DNA from: Streptomyces sp. NBRC 110035 | Lineage (GTDB): Bacteria; Actinomycetota; Actinomycetes; Streptomycetales; Streptomycetaceae | Length of the DNA stretch: 64,000 bases | Reading direction: 5' to 3' | NCBI RefSeq assembly: GCF_000829695.1 | Contig: NZ_BBNN01000024.1 | Location: 62,001-126,000 of the forward strand | In this document: piece by piece, positions 41,904 to 50,428 of the stretch | Position numbering within the stretch: the stretch's first letter is position 1 | Layout of the letters: every line of letters begins with the position of its first letter | Notes under the pieces: generated by a model | The model's input: the letters and a program-made list of their open reading frames with translations, nothing else | Told to the model about the DNA's origin: nothing | The model's database searches: none | Program-made: the position numbers and the translations under genes

Positions 41904-42908
41904 ATGACCGAGAAGAGCGGGAAGCCCCGCGACGGATTCGCGCACGGGACCGGAGAAAGGGACGGCACCGGCTACGACGTGGTGGTCGTCGGAGGAGGTG
42001 CGGCCGGGCTGTCCGCCGCGCTGGTGCTCGGCCGGGCCCGGCTGCGGGCCCTGGTCGTCGACGCGGGCGAGCCGCGCAACGCGCCCTCGTCCCACATGCA
42101 GGGCTATCTGTCGCGGGACGGGATGTCACCGGCGGCGTTCCTGGCAGCCGGCCGCGAGGAGGTCGCGGGTTACGGCGTCGAACTGCTCGCGGGCCGGGTG
42201 ACGGACGTGACCCGGAACGACACCGGCACCGGCACCGCGGACTTCACCGCACTGCTGGACGGTGGCCGGACCGTCCGCGCGCGGCGCCTGATCGTCGCCA
42301 CCGGACTGAAGGACGAGCTGCCCGCGGTCCCCGGTGTCGCCGAACGGTTCGGGCGGGACGTGCTGCACTGCCCGTTCTGCCACGGCTGGGAGGTCCGCGA
42401 CCAGCCGTTCGGGGTGCTCGCGTCGAGCGCCATGAGTGTGCACCAGGCGCTGATGGTGTCCCGGTGGTCCAAGGACGTCGTCTTCTTCCTGCACACGGTC
42501 GCCGAGGAGGAACTGTCCGACCAGGACCTGCGCCGGCTGGCCGCGGCCGGCGTCGACGTGGTGCCCGGCGAGGTCGCGGGGCTGGTGGCCGAGGACGACC
42601 GGCTCACCGGCGTCCGCCTCGCCGACGGCTCCGTGCACGCCCGCTCCGTACTGTACGTCGGGCCACGTCCCGTGCCGCGGACGAGCCTGCTGGAGCGGCT
42701 CGGCGCCGAGCTGTCCGAAACCCCGTTCGGCGCGTACCCGGTGGTGGACCCGACGGGGCTGACCTCCGTGCCGGGTGTCTGGGCGGCGGGCAACGCGGTC
42801 GGCTTCGCCGAGCAGGTCGTCCACGCGGCGAGCGGCGGATACCGCGCGGCGGCCGCGATCGTCGGGGATCTGCTGATGACGGACCTGGACACCGCGACGA
42901 CCGGGTGA
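41904..42908 (+). CDS. Thioredoxin-reductase-like FAD/NAD(P) oxidoreductase
   Basis: A 334-residue flavoprotein resembling the thioredoxin reductase and gliotoxin-reductase (GliT) group: VVVVGGGAAGLSAALVLGRA near residue 25, GEPRNAPSSHMQGYLSRDG, and a CPFCHGWE redox pair where thioredoxin reductases have CATC. VWAAGNAVGFAEQVVHAASGGYRAA ends the FAD domain. The second, NADPH-domain Rossmann motif (normally GGGDSA) is degenerate (GVLASSAMSVHQAL), so it may use another electron source. The ATG at 41904 has GGAGG upstream. It is likely controlled by the divergent cupin regulator. Confidence 0.88.
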   Translation: MTEKSGKPRDGFAHGTGERDGTGYDVVVVGGGAAGLSAALVLGRARLRALVVDAGEPRNAPSSHMQGYLSRDGMSPAAFLAAGREEVAGYGVELLAGRVTDVTRNDTGTGTADFTALLDGGRTVRARRLIVATGLKDELPAVPGVAERFGRDVLHCPFCHGWEVRDQPFGVLASSAMSVHQALMVSRWSKDVVFFLHTVAEEELSDQDLRRLAAAGVDVVPGEVAGLVAEDDRLTGVRLADGSVHARSVLYVGPRPVPRTSLLERLGAELSETPFGAYPVVDPTGLTSVPGVWAAGNAVGFAEQVVHAASGGYRAAAAIVGDLLMTDLDTATTG

Positions 42909-42972
42909 TCCGCGGCTGGTGGTCCGAGGCGGCCCGGGTGTGGAGCGCCGGGCTCCGTAGCACCATGGCTGC

Positions 42973-44526
42973 ATGCTGCTGTCCCGGCTGGCCCGTGTGT
43001 CGCAGGAGGTCGCCGCCGCCTCGGCGCGGTCCCGGAAGGTCGAGCTGCTCGCCGAGCTGTTCCGGGACGCGGAGCCGGACGACGCGCCCGTCGTCATCCC
43101 GTATCTGGCGGGCCGGCTGCCGCAGGGCCGGATCGGCGTGGGCCGGAGGACGCTGAGCCGGCCGGTCGCCCCGGCGGGCCGGCCGACCCTGACGGTGCGC
43201 GCGGTCGACGCCCGGCTCGGCCGGCTCGCCGAGGTGTCCGGGCCCGGTTCTCAGGCCGCGCGTGCCCTGCTGGTCGGGGAGCTGCTGGGCGCGGCGACCG
43301 AGGAGGAACAGCGGTTCCTGCTGGGCCTGCTCACCGGCGAGGTCCGGCAGGGGGCTCTGGACGCGGTCGCCGTGGAGGGGCTGGCGCGGGCGACCGGGGC
43401 ACCGCCGGCGGGTGTGCGGCGGGCGGTGATGCTGGCGGGCTCGCTGCAGACGGTGGCCGGGGCACTGCTCGCGGACGGCCCCGAGGCGCTGGAGCGGTTC
43501 CGTCTCACCGTGGGGCGCCCGGTGCTGCCGATGCTGGCGCACAGCGCCTCCTCGGTCGCCGAGGCGGTGGAGAAGCTGGGGGCGGCGGCGGTCGAGGAGA
43601 AGCTGGACGGCATCCGCGTCCAGGTGCACCGCGACGGCGACACGGTGCGCGTGCACACCCGCACCCTGGACGACATCACCGACCGGCTGCCCGAAGTGGC
43701 GGCGGCGGCACGGGCGTTGCCGGGCGAACGGTTCATCCTGGACGGCGAGGTCGTCTCGTTCGACGAGCGGCTGCGTCCCCGTACGTTCCAGGAGACCGCC
43801 GGGCGGGTCGGTTCCCGGTCGGACGTGGCCACCGCCGCCCGGGACCTGCCCGTCGCCGCCGTCTTCTTCGACGCGCTGTCCGTCGACGGCCGTGAGCTGC
43901 TGGATCTTCCCTTCGCCGAGCGGCACGCGGAGCTGGCCCGGCTGGTGCCGCAGGCCATGCGGGTACGGGGCACCAGAGTGTCCGGCCCCGGGGACGTACC
44001 GGCGGCGGAGGACTTCCTCGCCGACACGCTGGCGCGCGGTCACGAGGGCGTCGTGGTCAAGGGACTCGGCGCCCCCTACAGCGCCGGGCGGCGCGGCGCG
44101 GCCTGGCTGAAGGTCAAGCCCGTGCACACGCTCGACCTGGTGGTGCTGGCGGCCGAGTGGGGGCATGGCCGCCGTACCGGCAGGCTGTCCAACCTGCACC
44201 TGGGCGCCCGCACCGCCGAGGGCGGCTTCGTGATGCTCGGCAAGACCTTCAAGGGAATGACCGACGCCATGCTGACCTGGCAGACCGACCGGCTGCGCGA
44301 ACTGGCCGTCGACACCGGCGGAGGCGACGCGAACGCGTACGTCGTCACCGTACGCCCGGAGCTCGTCGTGGAGATCGCCTACGACGGCCTCCAGCGCTCC
44401 ACCCGCTACCCGGCCGGCGTCACCCTCCGCTTCGCGCGGGTGGTCCGCTACCGCGGGGACAAGCGGCCGGACGAGGCGGACACCGTGGAGTCCCTGCTCG
44501 CCGCGCACCCCGGGCTGCTGCCGTGA
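42973..44526 (+). CDS. ligB: ATP-dependent DNA ligase (LigB-like)
   Basis: A 517-residue ATP-dependent ligase of the mycobacterial LigB/archaeal type: an N-terminal helical DNA-binding domain (1-180), the nucleotidyltransferase core with the adenylated Lys at residue 210 in EEKLDGIRVQVH, FILDGEVVSF, VAAVFFDALSVDG, HEGVVVKGLGAPY and AAWLKVKP, then an OB domain ending in GVTLRFARVVRYRGDK. It seals nicks as an accessory to NAD-dependent LigA. The downstream NUDIX gene is coupled by GTGA. Confidence 0.94.
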   Translation: MLLSRLARVSQEVAAASARSRKVELLAELFRDAEPDDAPVVIPYLAGRLPQGRIGVGRRTLSRPVAPAGRPTLTVRAVDARLGRLAEVSGPGSQAARALLVGELLGAATEEEQRFLLGLLTGEVRQGALDAVAVEGLARATGAPPAGVRRAVMLAGSLQTVAGALLADGPEALERFRLTVGRPVLPMLAHSASSVAEAVEKLGAAAVEEKLDGIRVQVHRDGDTVRVHTRTLDDITDRLPEVAAAARALPGERFILDGEVVSFDERLRPRTFQETAGRVGSRSDVATAARDLPVAAVFFDALSVDGRELLDLPFAERHAELARLVPQAMRVRGTRVSGPGDVPAAEDFLADTLARGHEGVVVKGLGAPYSAGRRGAAWLKVKPVHTLDLVVLAAEWGHGRRTGRLSNLHLGARTAEGGFVMLGKTFKGMTDAMLTWQTDRLRELAVDTGGGDANAYVVTVRPELVVEIAYDGLQRSTRYPAGVTLRFARVVRYRGDKRPDEADTVESLLAAHPGLLP

Positions 44527-45037
44527 CCGGCGCCCGGAGCGCCGGCCTGCTGGTGTTCCGGCACACCGATCACGGGCTCGAGGTGTTGCCCGGTCATGTG
44601 GGCGGCCCGTTCTTCGCCCGCCGGGACGCCGGCGCGTGGACCGTGCCGAAGGGCGAGTACGACACCGGTGAGACGGCCTGGGCCGCGGCGCGCCGGGAGT
44701 TCCGTGAGGAGCTGGGGCTGCCGCCGCCCGACGGAAAGGCCGTGCCGCTCGGCGAGGTCCGGCAGCCGGGGGCAAGAACGTCACGGCCTGGGCGGTCGAG
44801 GGCGACCTCGACCCGGCGGCCGTCGTGCCCGGCACCTTCCGGACGGAGTGGCCGCCGGGATCGGGGCGGATGCGGGAGTTCCCGCAGCTGGACCGGGCGG
44901 AGTGGCTCTCCCCGGACCGGGCGCGGGCGCTGGTCGTCTCCGCCCAGGTCGCGTTTCTCGACCGCTTGGCGGAGCACTCGCCCCGAGGAACGCTCCCGCG
45001 TTGCGACGCCCACCGCCGCGCGGGAGGGTCGACATGA
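44523..45037 (+). pseudogene. NUDIX hydrolase, one-base frameshift
   Basis: A NUDIX protein of about 171 residues split by one missing base. The first part, from GTG at 44523 (GTGA overlap with ligase), contains AGLLVFRHTDHGLEVLPGHVGGPFFARRD and the NUDIX box GEYDTGETAWAAARREFREELGL. The frame must shift at the GGGGG run (44768-44772) for the protein to continue as GKNVTAWAVEGDLDPAAVVP and EFPQLDRAEWLSPDRARALVV. Such DNA-ligase-linked NUDIX proteins resemble diadenosine polyphosphate or NTP pyrophosphatases. As in arsO, the lesion is in a G run, so a sequencing error is possible. Confidence 0.8.
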
Positions 45038-45063
45038 ACGCCCCGTCCCCAGGGAGGCCAGCC

Positions 45064-46449
45064 ATGCCCATCGCAACGGTGAATCCGGCGAACGGCGAGA
45101 CGCTCAGGACGTACGAGGCCATGGGCGAGGAGGAGACCGAGCGCCGGCTCCGGCTCGCAAGGGCCACGTTCCGCACGTACCGGACGACGACGTTCGGGGA
45201 ACGCGCCCGCCTGCTGCACCGGGCCGCCGAGCTCCTCGACGAGGACCGGCACAGCATCGCCGAGGTGATGACCACCGAGATGGGCAAGCCGGTCGGGCAG
45301 GCACGCGCGGAGGCCGCCAAGTGCGCCAAGGCGATGCGCTGGTACGCCGACCACGCCGCGGGCCTTCTCGCCGACGAGGAGCCCGACGCGTCCGACGTGA
45401 AGGACTCCGGCGGCTCCCGGGCTCTGGTGCGTTACCGGCCGCTCGGTCCGGTGCTCGCCGTGATGCCGTGGAACTTCCCCCTGTGGCAGGTCGTACGGTT
45501 CGCCGCGCCCGCGCTGATGGCCGGCAACGTGGGCCTGCTCAAGCACGCCTCGAACGTGCCGCAGACCGCCCTGTACCTGGAGGACCTGTTCCACCGGGCG
45601 GGCTTCCCCGAAGGCTGCTTCCAGACCCTGCTCATCGGCTCCGCCGCCGTCGACGCGATCCTGCGGGACGAACGCGTCAGGGCGGCCACCCTCACCGGCA
45701 GTGAGCCCGCCGGACGCGCGGTGGCCGCCACCGCCGGAGAGATGATCAAGAAGACGGTGCTGGAACTGGGCGGCAGCGACCCGTTCGTCGTGATGCCGTC
45801 CGCCGACCTGGACCGGGCCGCCGAGGTCGCGGTCACCGCGCGGGTGCAGAACAACGGGCAGTCCTGCATCGCCGCCAAGCGCTTCATCGTGCACACCGAC
45901 GTCTACGACGCCTTCGCCGAGCGCTTCACCCGGGGCATGCGGGCGCTGAGGACCGGCGACCCCATGGACGAGGCGACGGACGTCGGCCCCCTCTCCAGCG
46001 AGCAGGGCCGAAAGGATCTGGCGGAGCTGGTCGAGGACGCCGTACGGTCCGGAGCCCGTGTGCTGTGCGGCGGTGAACTCCCGGACGGGCCCGGCTGGTA
46101 CTACCCGCCGACCGTCCTGGCCGGGATCACCCGCGACATGCGCGTCCACCGGGAGGAGGCCTTCGGCCCGGTCGCCACGCTGTACCGGGCGGCGGATCTG
46201 GACGAGGCGGTGCTGATCGCCAACGACTCCCCGTTCGGCCTGAGTTCCAATGTCTGGACGCGTGACGGGACCGAGGTCGACCGCTTCGTGCGCGATCTGG
46301 AGGCGGGCGGCGTCTTCGTGAACGGGATGACGGCGTCCCATCCGGCGTTCCCGTTCGGCGGGGTCAAGCGGTCCGGGTACGGGCGTGAGCTGTCCGGGCA
46401 CGGAATCCGCGAGTTCTGCAACATCACCACGGTTTGGCACGGTGCGTGA
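45064..46449 (+). CDS. gabD: NADP-dependent succinate-semialdehyde dehydrogenase
   Basis: A 461-residue aldehyde dehydrogenase: MPWNFPLWQVVRFAAPALMAGN, cofactor motif TGSEPAGRAVAATAG, general base E234 in VLELGGSDPFV, nucleophile C268 in NNGQSCIAAKRF, and EEAFGPVATLYR. The start MPIATVNPANGET follows GGGAGG and is the family-typical N-terminus; an upstream ATG at 45034 that overlaps the NUDIX stop would add ten residues. It oxidises succinate semialdehyde to succinate, the end of GABA breakdown. No transaminase partner is nearby. Confidence 0.92.
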   Translation: MPIATVNPANGETLRTYEAMGEEETERRLRLARATFRTYRTTTFGERARLLHRAAELLDEDRHSIAEVMTTEMGKPVGQARAEAAKCAKAMRWYADHAAGLLADEEPDASDVKDSGGSRALVRYRPLGPVLAVMPWNFPLWQVVRFAAPALMAGNVGLLKHASNVPQTALYLEDLFHRAGFPEGCFQTLLIGSAAVDAILRDERVRAATLTGSEPAGRAVAATAGEMIKKTVLELGGSDPFVVMPSADLDRAAEVAVTARVQNNGQSCIAAKRFIVHTDVYDAFAERFTRGMRALRTGDPMDEATDVGPLSSEQGRKDLAELVEDAVRSGARVLCGGELPDGPGWYYPPTVLAGITRDMRVHREEAFGPVATLYRAADLDEAVLIANDSPFGLSSNVWTRDGTEVDRFVRDLEAGGVFVNGMTASHPAFPFGGVKRSGYGRELSGHGIREFCNITTVWHGA

Positions 46450-46474
46450 CGCTCACGCGGCTACGATCCGGTCT

Positions 46475-46711
46475 GTGAACCGCGAAGTGACTCTGCCTCT
46501 GATCGTCGACCACCGCGGTACCTTGCAGGTCTCCGCGGCGGACGTGAGCAAATTGCTGCGCACGGTGGGCGGCCGGTGGCTGCATCTCGTGGAGTCCGGC
46601 GACGACCGGCTCGACGAGGACACGGTCGCCGCACTCACCATCGAACTGGCGAAGCTGGCCGACCGGATCGACGTGGCGTGCATCGCGCACAGCAGCGGGG
46701 GCAGGGCTTAG
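46475..46711 (+). CDS. DUF6213 family small protein
   Basis: A 78-residue protein matching the streptomycete family DUF6213: VTLPLIVDHRGTLQVSAADVS, KLLRTVGGRWLHLVESG, LTIELAKLADRIDVACIAH. It has no catalytic motif, membrane helix or signal. A TACGAT -10-like hexamer ends eight bases before the GTG, so the message may be leaderless. It lies 25 bases after gabD and converges on the TenA-like gene. Confidence 0.78.
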   Translation: MNREVTLPLIVDHRGTLQVSAADVSKLLRTVGGRWLHLVESGDDRLDEDTVAALTIELAKLADRIDVACIAHSSGGRA

Positions 46712-46740
46712 GGTGCGGCCGGCGGCCGCCGGTCATGTGT

Positions 46741-47403
46741 TCAGACCGGCCGGAGCAGCGTCCTCCAGAACAGCGACTCGTAGCTCTGCAGCAGGTGGCC
46801 GTACCGCCGCGCCAGGCTCTCGTCGAGGCGGCCCGTGTCCAGGCCGTCCTGGACCGCTTCCGCCGCCGTCCGGTCCAGGTCGGGGGCCGGTTCGGCGAAG
46901 AGGTCGAAGAACGCGCAGGCTTCGTCGGTGAAGCCGTAGTGCGTGCGCAGCGCCCGGGCGATGGTGGCGCAGTAGCCTCCCCAGGCCGAGAAGTTGGCGG
47001 TCACGGAGAGGACGGCGTCGGCCGGTGCCGCGTTGAGGGCCAGCCAGGCGACGTAGGCGGGATAGGCCTGGCAGCCGGGCAGGGGATCGTACGCCGCCGC
47101 ACGCTCCCGGTCCACGCCGCAGGCGGCGGCGAAGGCGTCCAGCCGGGCCGCCGCCAGGTCCTCGCCCCCGGCGAGGGCGGTGAAGTACGCGGCGGCCCCC
47201 GGCTGGTCCGCGGACCGGTCCGCCAGGTGCTGGAAGGCACGGCGGTCGGCGGGTATCACCCGGCTCTGTTCCAGGGCGAGCGCGGCCAGGGTGTCCCGGC
47301 CGGCCTCACCGCGGGCGATCAGCGGTACGAGCGGGTTGGACCGGGGGTCCGGGGCCAGTTCCCGCGTGATCGTCTCCAGCAGTTCCCGGGCCGTGCGCGT
47401 CAT
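46741..47403 (-). CDS. TenA/PqqC-like protein
   Basis: A 220-residue all-helical protein of the TenA/thiaminase II superfamily: ALEQSRVIPADRRAFQHLA, YFTALAGGEDLAAARLDAFA, CQAYPAYVAWLALNAAPADAVLSVTANFSAWGGYC, and FFDLFAEPAPDLD. The central Cys of TenA enzymes and flanking Tyr residues are hinted at in GCQAYPAY and WGGYC, but thiamine-salvage activity is not certain; many actinobacterial members have other roles. No thiamine genes are nearby. GGAGACC precedes the ATG at 47403. Confidence 0.8.
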   Translation of the reverse strand: MTRTARELLETITRELAPDPRSNPLVPLIARGEAGRDTLAALALEQSRVIPADRRAFQHLADRSADQPGAAAYFTALAGGEDLAAARLDAFAAACGVDRERAAAYDPLPGCQAYPAYVAWLALNAAPADAVLSVTANFSAWGGYCATIARALRTHYGFTDEACAFFDLFAEPAPDLDRTAAEAVQDGLDTGRLDESLARRYGHLLQSYESLFWRTLLRPV

Positions 47404-47608
47404 CGCGGTCTCCGTCGCGTCGGTCGGCCGGTCCGTGGGGTGACCGGTTCCCCCACCATGGTCTCCCAGGAGCCGGTGGACGTCACCCGAAACGACACGG
47501 CGCCCGGCGGGCCGGGGCACGGCAGTCCTCCGGCGACACGGCGCCCGGAACGTGAACCACGCCGCCGTGCCGCCCTCGTTGCCCGCCCCCGGCCGCCGGC
47601 GTCCGTAC

Positions 47609-48835
47609 CTAGCGGATGGGCATGCCCGACAGGGTGCGGGCGATGACCAGGCGCTGGATCTCGCTCGTGCCCTCGAAGATCGTGTAGATCGCGGCGTCGC
47701 GGTGCATGCGCTCCACCGGGTACTCACGCGTGTAGCCGTTGCCGCCGAGGATCTGTATGGCCTGGGCGGTGACCGTCTTGGCGGTCTCGCTGGCGTACAG
47801 CTTGGACATCGAGCCCTCGGCCGCCGTGAACGGCTTGCCGTTCACGGCCATCCAGGAGGCACGCCACACCAGGAGGCGGGCGGCGTCGATCTGGGTGCGC
47901 ATGTCGGCCAGCTGGAAGGCGACGCCCTGGTTGTCGATGATCGGGCGGCCGAACTGCTCGCGGGTCTGCGCGTACTCCAGGGCGACCTCGTAGGCGGCGC
48001 GGGCGGTGCCGACCGCCATGGCGCCGACCGCGGGGCGGGACGCCTCGAAGGTGGCCATCGCGGCGTTCTTCACCCGCTCCCCGCCCTGCCTGGCCCGCTC
48101 CCGGGCGCGGGCCAGGCGCTCGTCGAGCTTCTCCTTGCCGCCGAGCAGGCAGGAACCGGGCACGCGGACGCCGTCCAGGATCACCTCGGCGGTGTGCGAG
48201 GCCCGGATGCCGTGCTTCTTGAACTTCTGGCCCTGGGAGCAGCCGGGGGTGTTCGGCGGGATGATGAACGAGGCGTGCCCCTTGGAGCCGAGCTCCGGGT
48301 CGACGACCGCGACGACGACGTGGACGTTGGCGATGCCGCCGTTGGTCGCCCAGGTCTTGGTGCCGTTGATCACCCACTCGTCCTTGGCCTCGTCGTACAC
48401 GGCACGCGTACGCAGGGAGGCCACGTCGGAGCCGGCGTCGGGCTCGGAGGAGCAGAAGGCGGCGACCTTGACGTCGTTGGCCTCCCCGTACATCTGGGGG
48501 ATCCAGGTGCCGATCTGTTCCTCGGTGCCGTTGGCGAGGACGCCGACGGCCGCGAGGCCGGTGCCGACGATGGACAGGGCGATGCCCGCGTCGCCCCAGA
48601 ACAGTTCCTCCATCGCCATGGGGATGCCGAGACCGGTGGTGTCGAAGTACTGCTGGGCGTAGAAGTCGAGCGAGTAGATGCCGACCTTGGCCGCCTCCTG
48701 GATGACCGGCCAGGGAGTCTCCTCGCGCTCGTCCCACTCGGCGGCCGCGGGGCGGATCACATCGGCGGCGAAGCCGTGGAGCCAGTCCCGGACTTCCTTC
48801 TGTTCGTCGTTGAGCTCCATGGTGAACTCGGCCAT
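47609..48835 (-). CDS. Acyl-CoA dehydrogenase, AcdH-like
   Basis: A 408-residue dehydrogenase with all landmarks: [81 protein letters not shown], and the catalytic [20 protein letters not shown] longer-than-usual linker ([22 protein letters not shown]) precedes helix G. It oxidises acyl-CoA in beta-oxidation. It is divergent from a TetR regulator with a perfect palindrome in between, consistent with the AcdR-AcdH type pair. The start [10 protein letters not shown] is at 48835; MELND at 48820 is an alternative. Confidence 0.94.
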   Translation of the reverse strand: MAEFTMELNDEQKEVRDWLHGFAADVIRPAAAEWDEREETPWPVIQEAAKVGIYSLDFYAQQYFDTTGLGIPMAMEELFWGDAGIALSIVGTGLAAVGVLANGTEEQIGTWIPQMYGEANDVKVAAFCSSEPDAGSDVASLRTRAVYDEAKDEWVINGTKTWATNGGIANVHVVVAVVDPELGSKGHASFIIPPNTPGCSQGQKFKKHGIRASHTAEVILDGVRVPGSCLLGGKEKLDERLARARERARQGGERVKNAAMATFEASRPAVGAMAVGTARAAYEVALEYAQTREQFGRPIIDNQGVAFQLADMRTQIDAARLLVWRASWMAVNGKPFTAAEGSMSKLYASETAKTVTAQAIQILGGNGYTREYPVERMHRDAAIYTIFEGTSEIQRLVIARTLSGMPIR

Positions 48836-48863
48836 GTCCCCTCCAGCGGCGGCGCACGCGCAT

Positions 48864-48901
48864 GTTACTTGCAGTAACCAGAGTCTGTTACCGGCAAGTA
48901 G
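48864..48901. promoter_or_regulatory. TetR operator between acyl-CoA dehydrogenase and regulator
   Basis: GTTACT-TGC-AGTAAC (48864-48878) is a perfect inverted repeat with a 3-base spacer, 29 bases upstream of the dehydrogenase start. A second, weaker copy (GTTACCGGCAAGTAG, 48887-48901) starts 23 bases later. TetR-type regulators of fatty-acid genes recognise such sites, so this is likely the binding site of the adjacent regulator. Confidence 0.65.
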
Positions 48902-49007
48902 GAAAAGTCAACTCCCCCGGCCCTCCCGACGTCCCGTCCGCCGCAGGTCACACCGTCAGTGTTAGTTTGCCCGGGCGTCACCGAATCAGCAGGGGTGGGG
49001 AGAGATC

Positions 49008-49649
49008 ATGGACACCACACAGCGGACCGATCAGCAGAGGTCCGCCGACCGCCGCCGGCGCGAGCTGCTGGAGGCCGCCGACCGGGTGGTGCTGCGCGAC
49101 GGCCCGCACGCCTCGATGAACGCGATCGCCGCCGAGGCGGGCATCACCAAACCGATCCTCTACCGGCACTTCGGCGACAAGGGGGGACTGTACGCCGCCC
49201 TCGCCCAGCGGCACACCGACGCCCTGCTGGCCTCGCTGCGGGCGGCTCTGGACGCCCCGGCCGACCGGCGGGAACGGGTCGAGAACACCCTGGACACCTA
49301 TCTCGCGGCGATCGAGCTGCGCCCCCAGGTGTACCGGTTCCTGATGCACCCGGCGGAGGGTTCGCCCGGCGACCAGGGCTTCGACGTCGGCAGACACTCG
49401 GCGCCGCTGCTGCGGCGCATGGGCGAGGAACTGGCCCAGGTCATCGAGGAGCGACTGGACCTCGGCCCCGGCAGCCAGCAACTGGCCCGTGTGTGGGGGC
49501 ACGGGATCGTCGGCATGATGCACGCGGCCGGTGACTGGTGGCTCGGTGAACGGCCGTGCTCCCGGGCCGAGCTGGTGCGCAGCCTGGCCGACCTGCTGTG
49601 GGGCCGGCTGGCGGCGGCGGGCGACCGGGTCGGCGGACCCGGGTTCTGA
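49008..49649 (+). CDS. TetR family regulator
   Basis: A 213-residue TetR repressor: HTH region LLEAADRVVLRDGPHASMNAIA, EAGITKPILYRHFGDKGGLY (recognition helix), then a long ligand-binding domain with RPQVYRFLMHPAEGSPG. The ligand is probably an acyl-CoA, since the divergent neighbour is an acyl-CoA dehydrogenase and the shared palindrome lies between them. The ATG at 49008 follows GGGGAGAG. Confidence 0.93.
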   Translation: MDTTQRTDQQRSADRRRRELLEAADRVVLRDGPHASMNAIAAEAGITKPILYRHFGDKGGLYAALAQRHTDALLASLRAALDAPADRRERVENTLDTYLAAIELRPQVYRFLMHPAEGSPGDQGFDVGRHSAPLLRRMGEELAQVIEERLDLGPGSQQLARVWGHGIVGMMHAAGDWWLGERPCSRAELVRSLADLLWGRLAAAGDRVGGPGF

Positions 49650-49689
49650 GCCCCGGTCCCGCCGACCGCTCCGGAGCAGTCCGCCCCCT

Positions 49690-50280
49690 TCACCCTTCTC
49701 TTTCCCTCTGCTCCGCCTGCTCTGCTCGTTTCGCCCGGTCCCGCCCGCTCCAGGAGGCCCGCCGCGCCTGGCGGGTGAGCCTGCGCCGTCGCCAGCCGGT
49801 CAGGCGGTCGGCGTAGACGCGTCCCTCCAGGTGGTCGCACTCGTGCTGCAGGCACCGGGCGAAGAAACCCGTGCCGTGCACGGCGACCGGCTCCCCGGTC
49901 ACCGTACGGCCCTCGACGACCGCGTGGTCGTGACGTTCCGTCCCGGCTTCCAGGCCCGGCAGCGACAGACAGCCCTCCGGGCCGCGCACCACCACGCCGT
50001 CCGTCTCGACCAGCCGCGGGTTGACCACATGTCCCAGATGGCGGACGTCCTCGTCGTCCGGGCAGTCGTACACGAACACCCGCAGCGGCACTCCCACCTG
50101 GTTGGCGGCCAGGCCCACGCCCTGCGCGGCGTACATCGTCGCGAACAAGTCCTCCACGAGCCGGGCCAGTTCCGGGCCGAAGTCGGTCACCTCCTCGCAG
50201 GGCGCGTGCAGCACCGGGTCGCCGAGCAGTGTGAGGGGCCGGACACGACCGTGGACACCGGGGATGGAACCGTCTCGCAT
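49690..50280 (-). CDS. def: Peptide deformylase
   Basis: A 196-residue metalloenzyme removing the N-formyl group from nascent proteins. Motif I GVGLAANQVG, motif II EGCLSLPG with metal ligand C104, motif III QHECDHLEG with H146, E147 and H150. A basic C-terminal tail (RRRRLTRQARRASWSGRDRAKRAEQAEQ) extends past the core, which could contact the ribosome. The start is ATG 50280. It is divergent from murT. Confidence 0.96.
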   Translation of the reverse strand: MRDGSIPGVHGRVRPLTLLGDPVLHAPCEEVTDFGPELARLVEDLFATMYAAQGVGLAANQVGVPLRVFVYDCPDDEDVRHLGHVVNPRLVETDGVVVRGPEGCLSLPGLEAGTERHDHAVVEGRTVTGEPVAVHGTGFFARCLQHECDHLEGRVYADRLTGWRRRRLTRQARRASWSGRDRAKRAEQAEQREREG

Positions 50281-50334
50281 GGCGGCCAGAGTACGGTCCT
50301 GGCAGCAACTCCCGTCCCATGGGTGGTGACGTGG

Positions 50335-50364
50335 TTCTGGAGTGCGAACGGATCTCGATAGGCT
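50335..50364 (+). promoter_or_regulatory. Candidate promoter of murT-gatD
   Basis: TTCTGG (50335-50340), 18-base spacer, TAGGCT (50359-50364) fits the streptomycete housekeeping pattern and would give a leader of about 60 bases ending in the AAGGAGG site of murT. Only the -10 match is good. Confidence 0.35.
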
Positions 50365-50428
50365 GAGGTTCACACCACGTGGCCGTCAGCCACAGGCGCG
50401 GCGCGTACGCAAGGAGGATCGAGACTTG

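Noticed and set aside
42604..46440. A 1278-residue open frame on the minus strand
   Set aside because: Antisense to the DNA ligase, NUDIX and aldehyde dehydrogenase genes; no family motifs.
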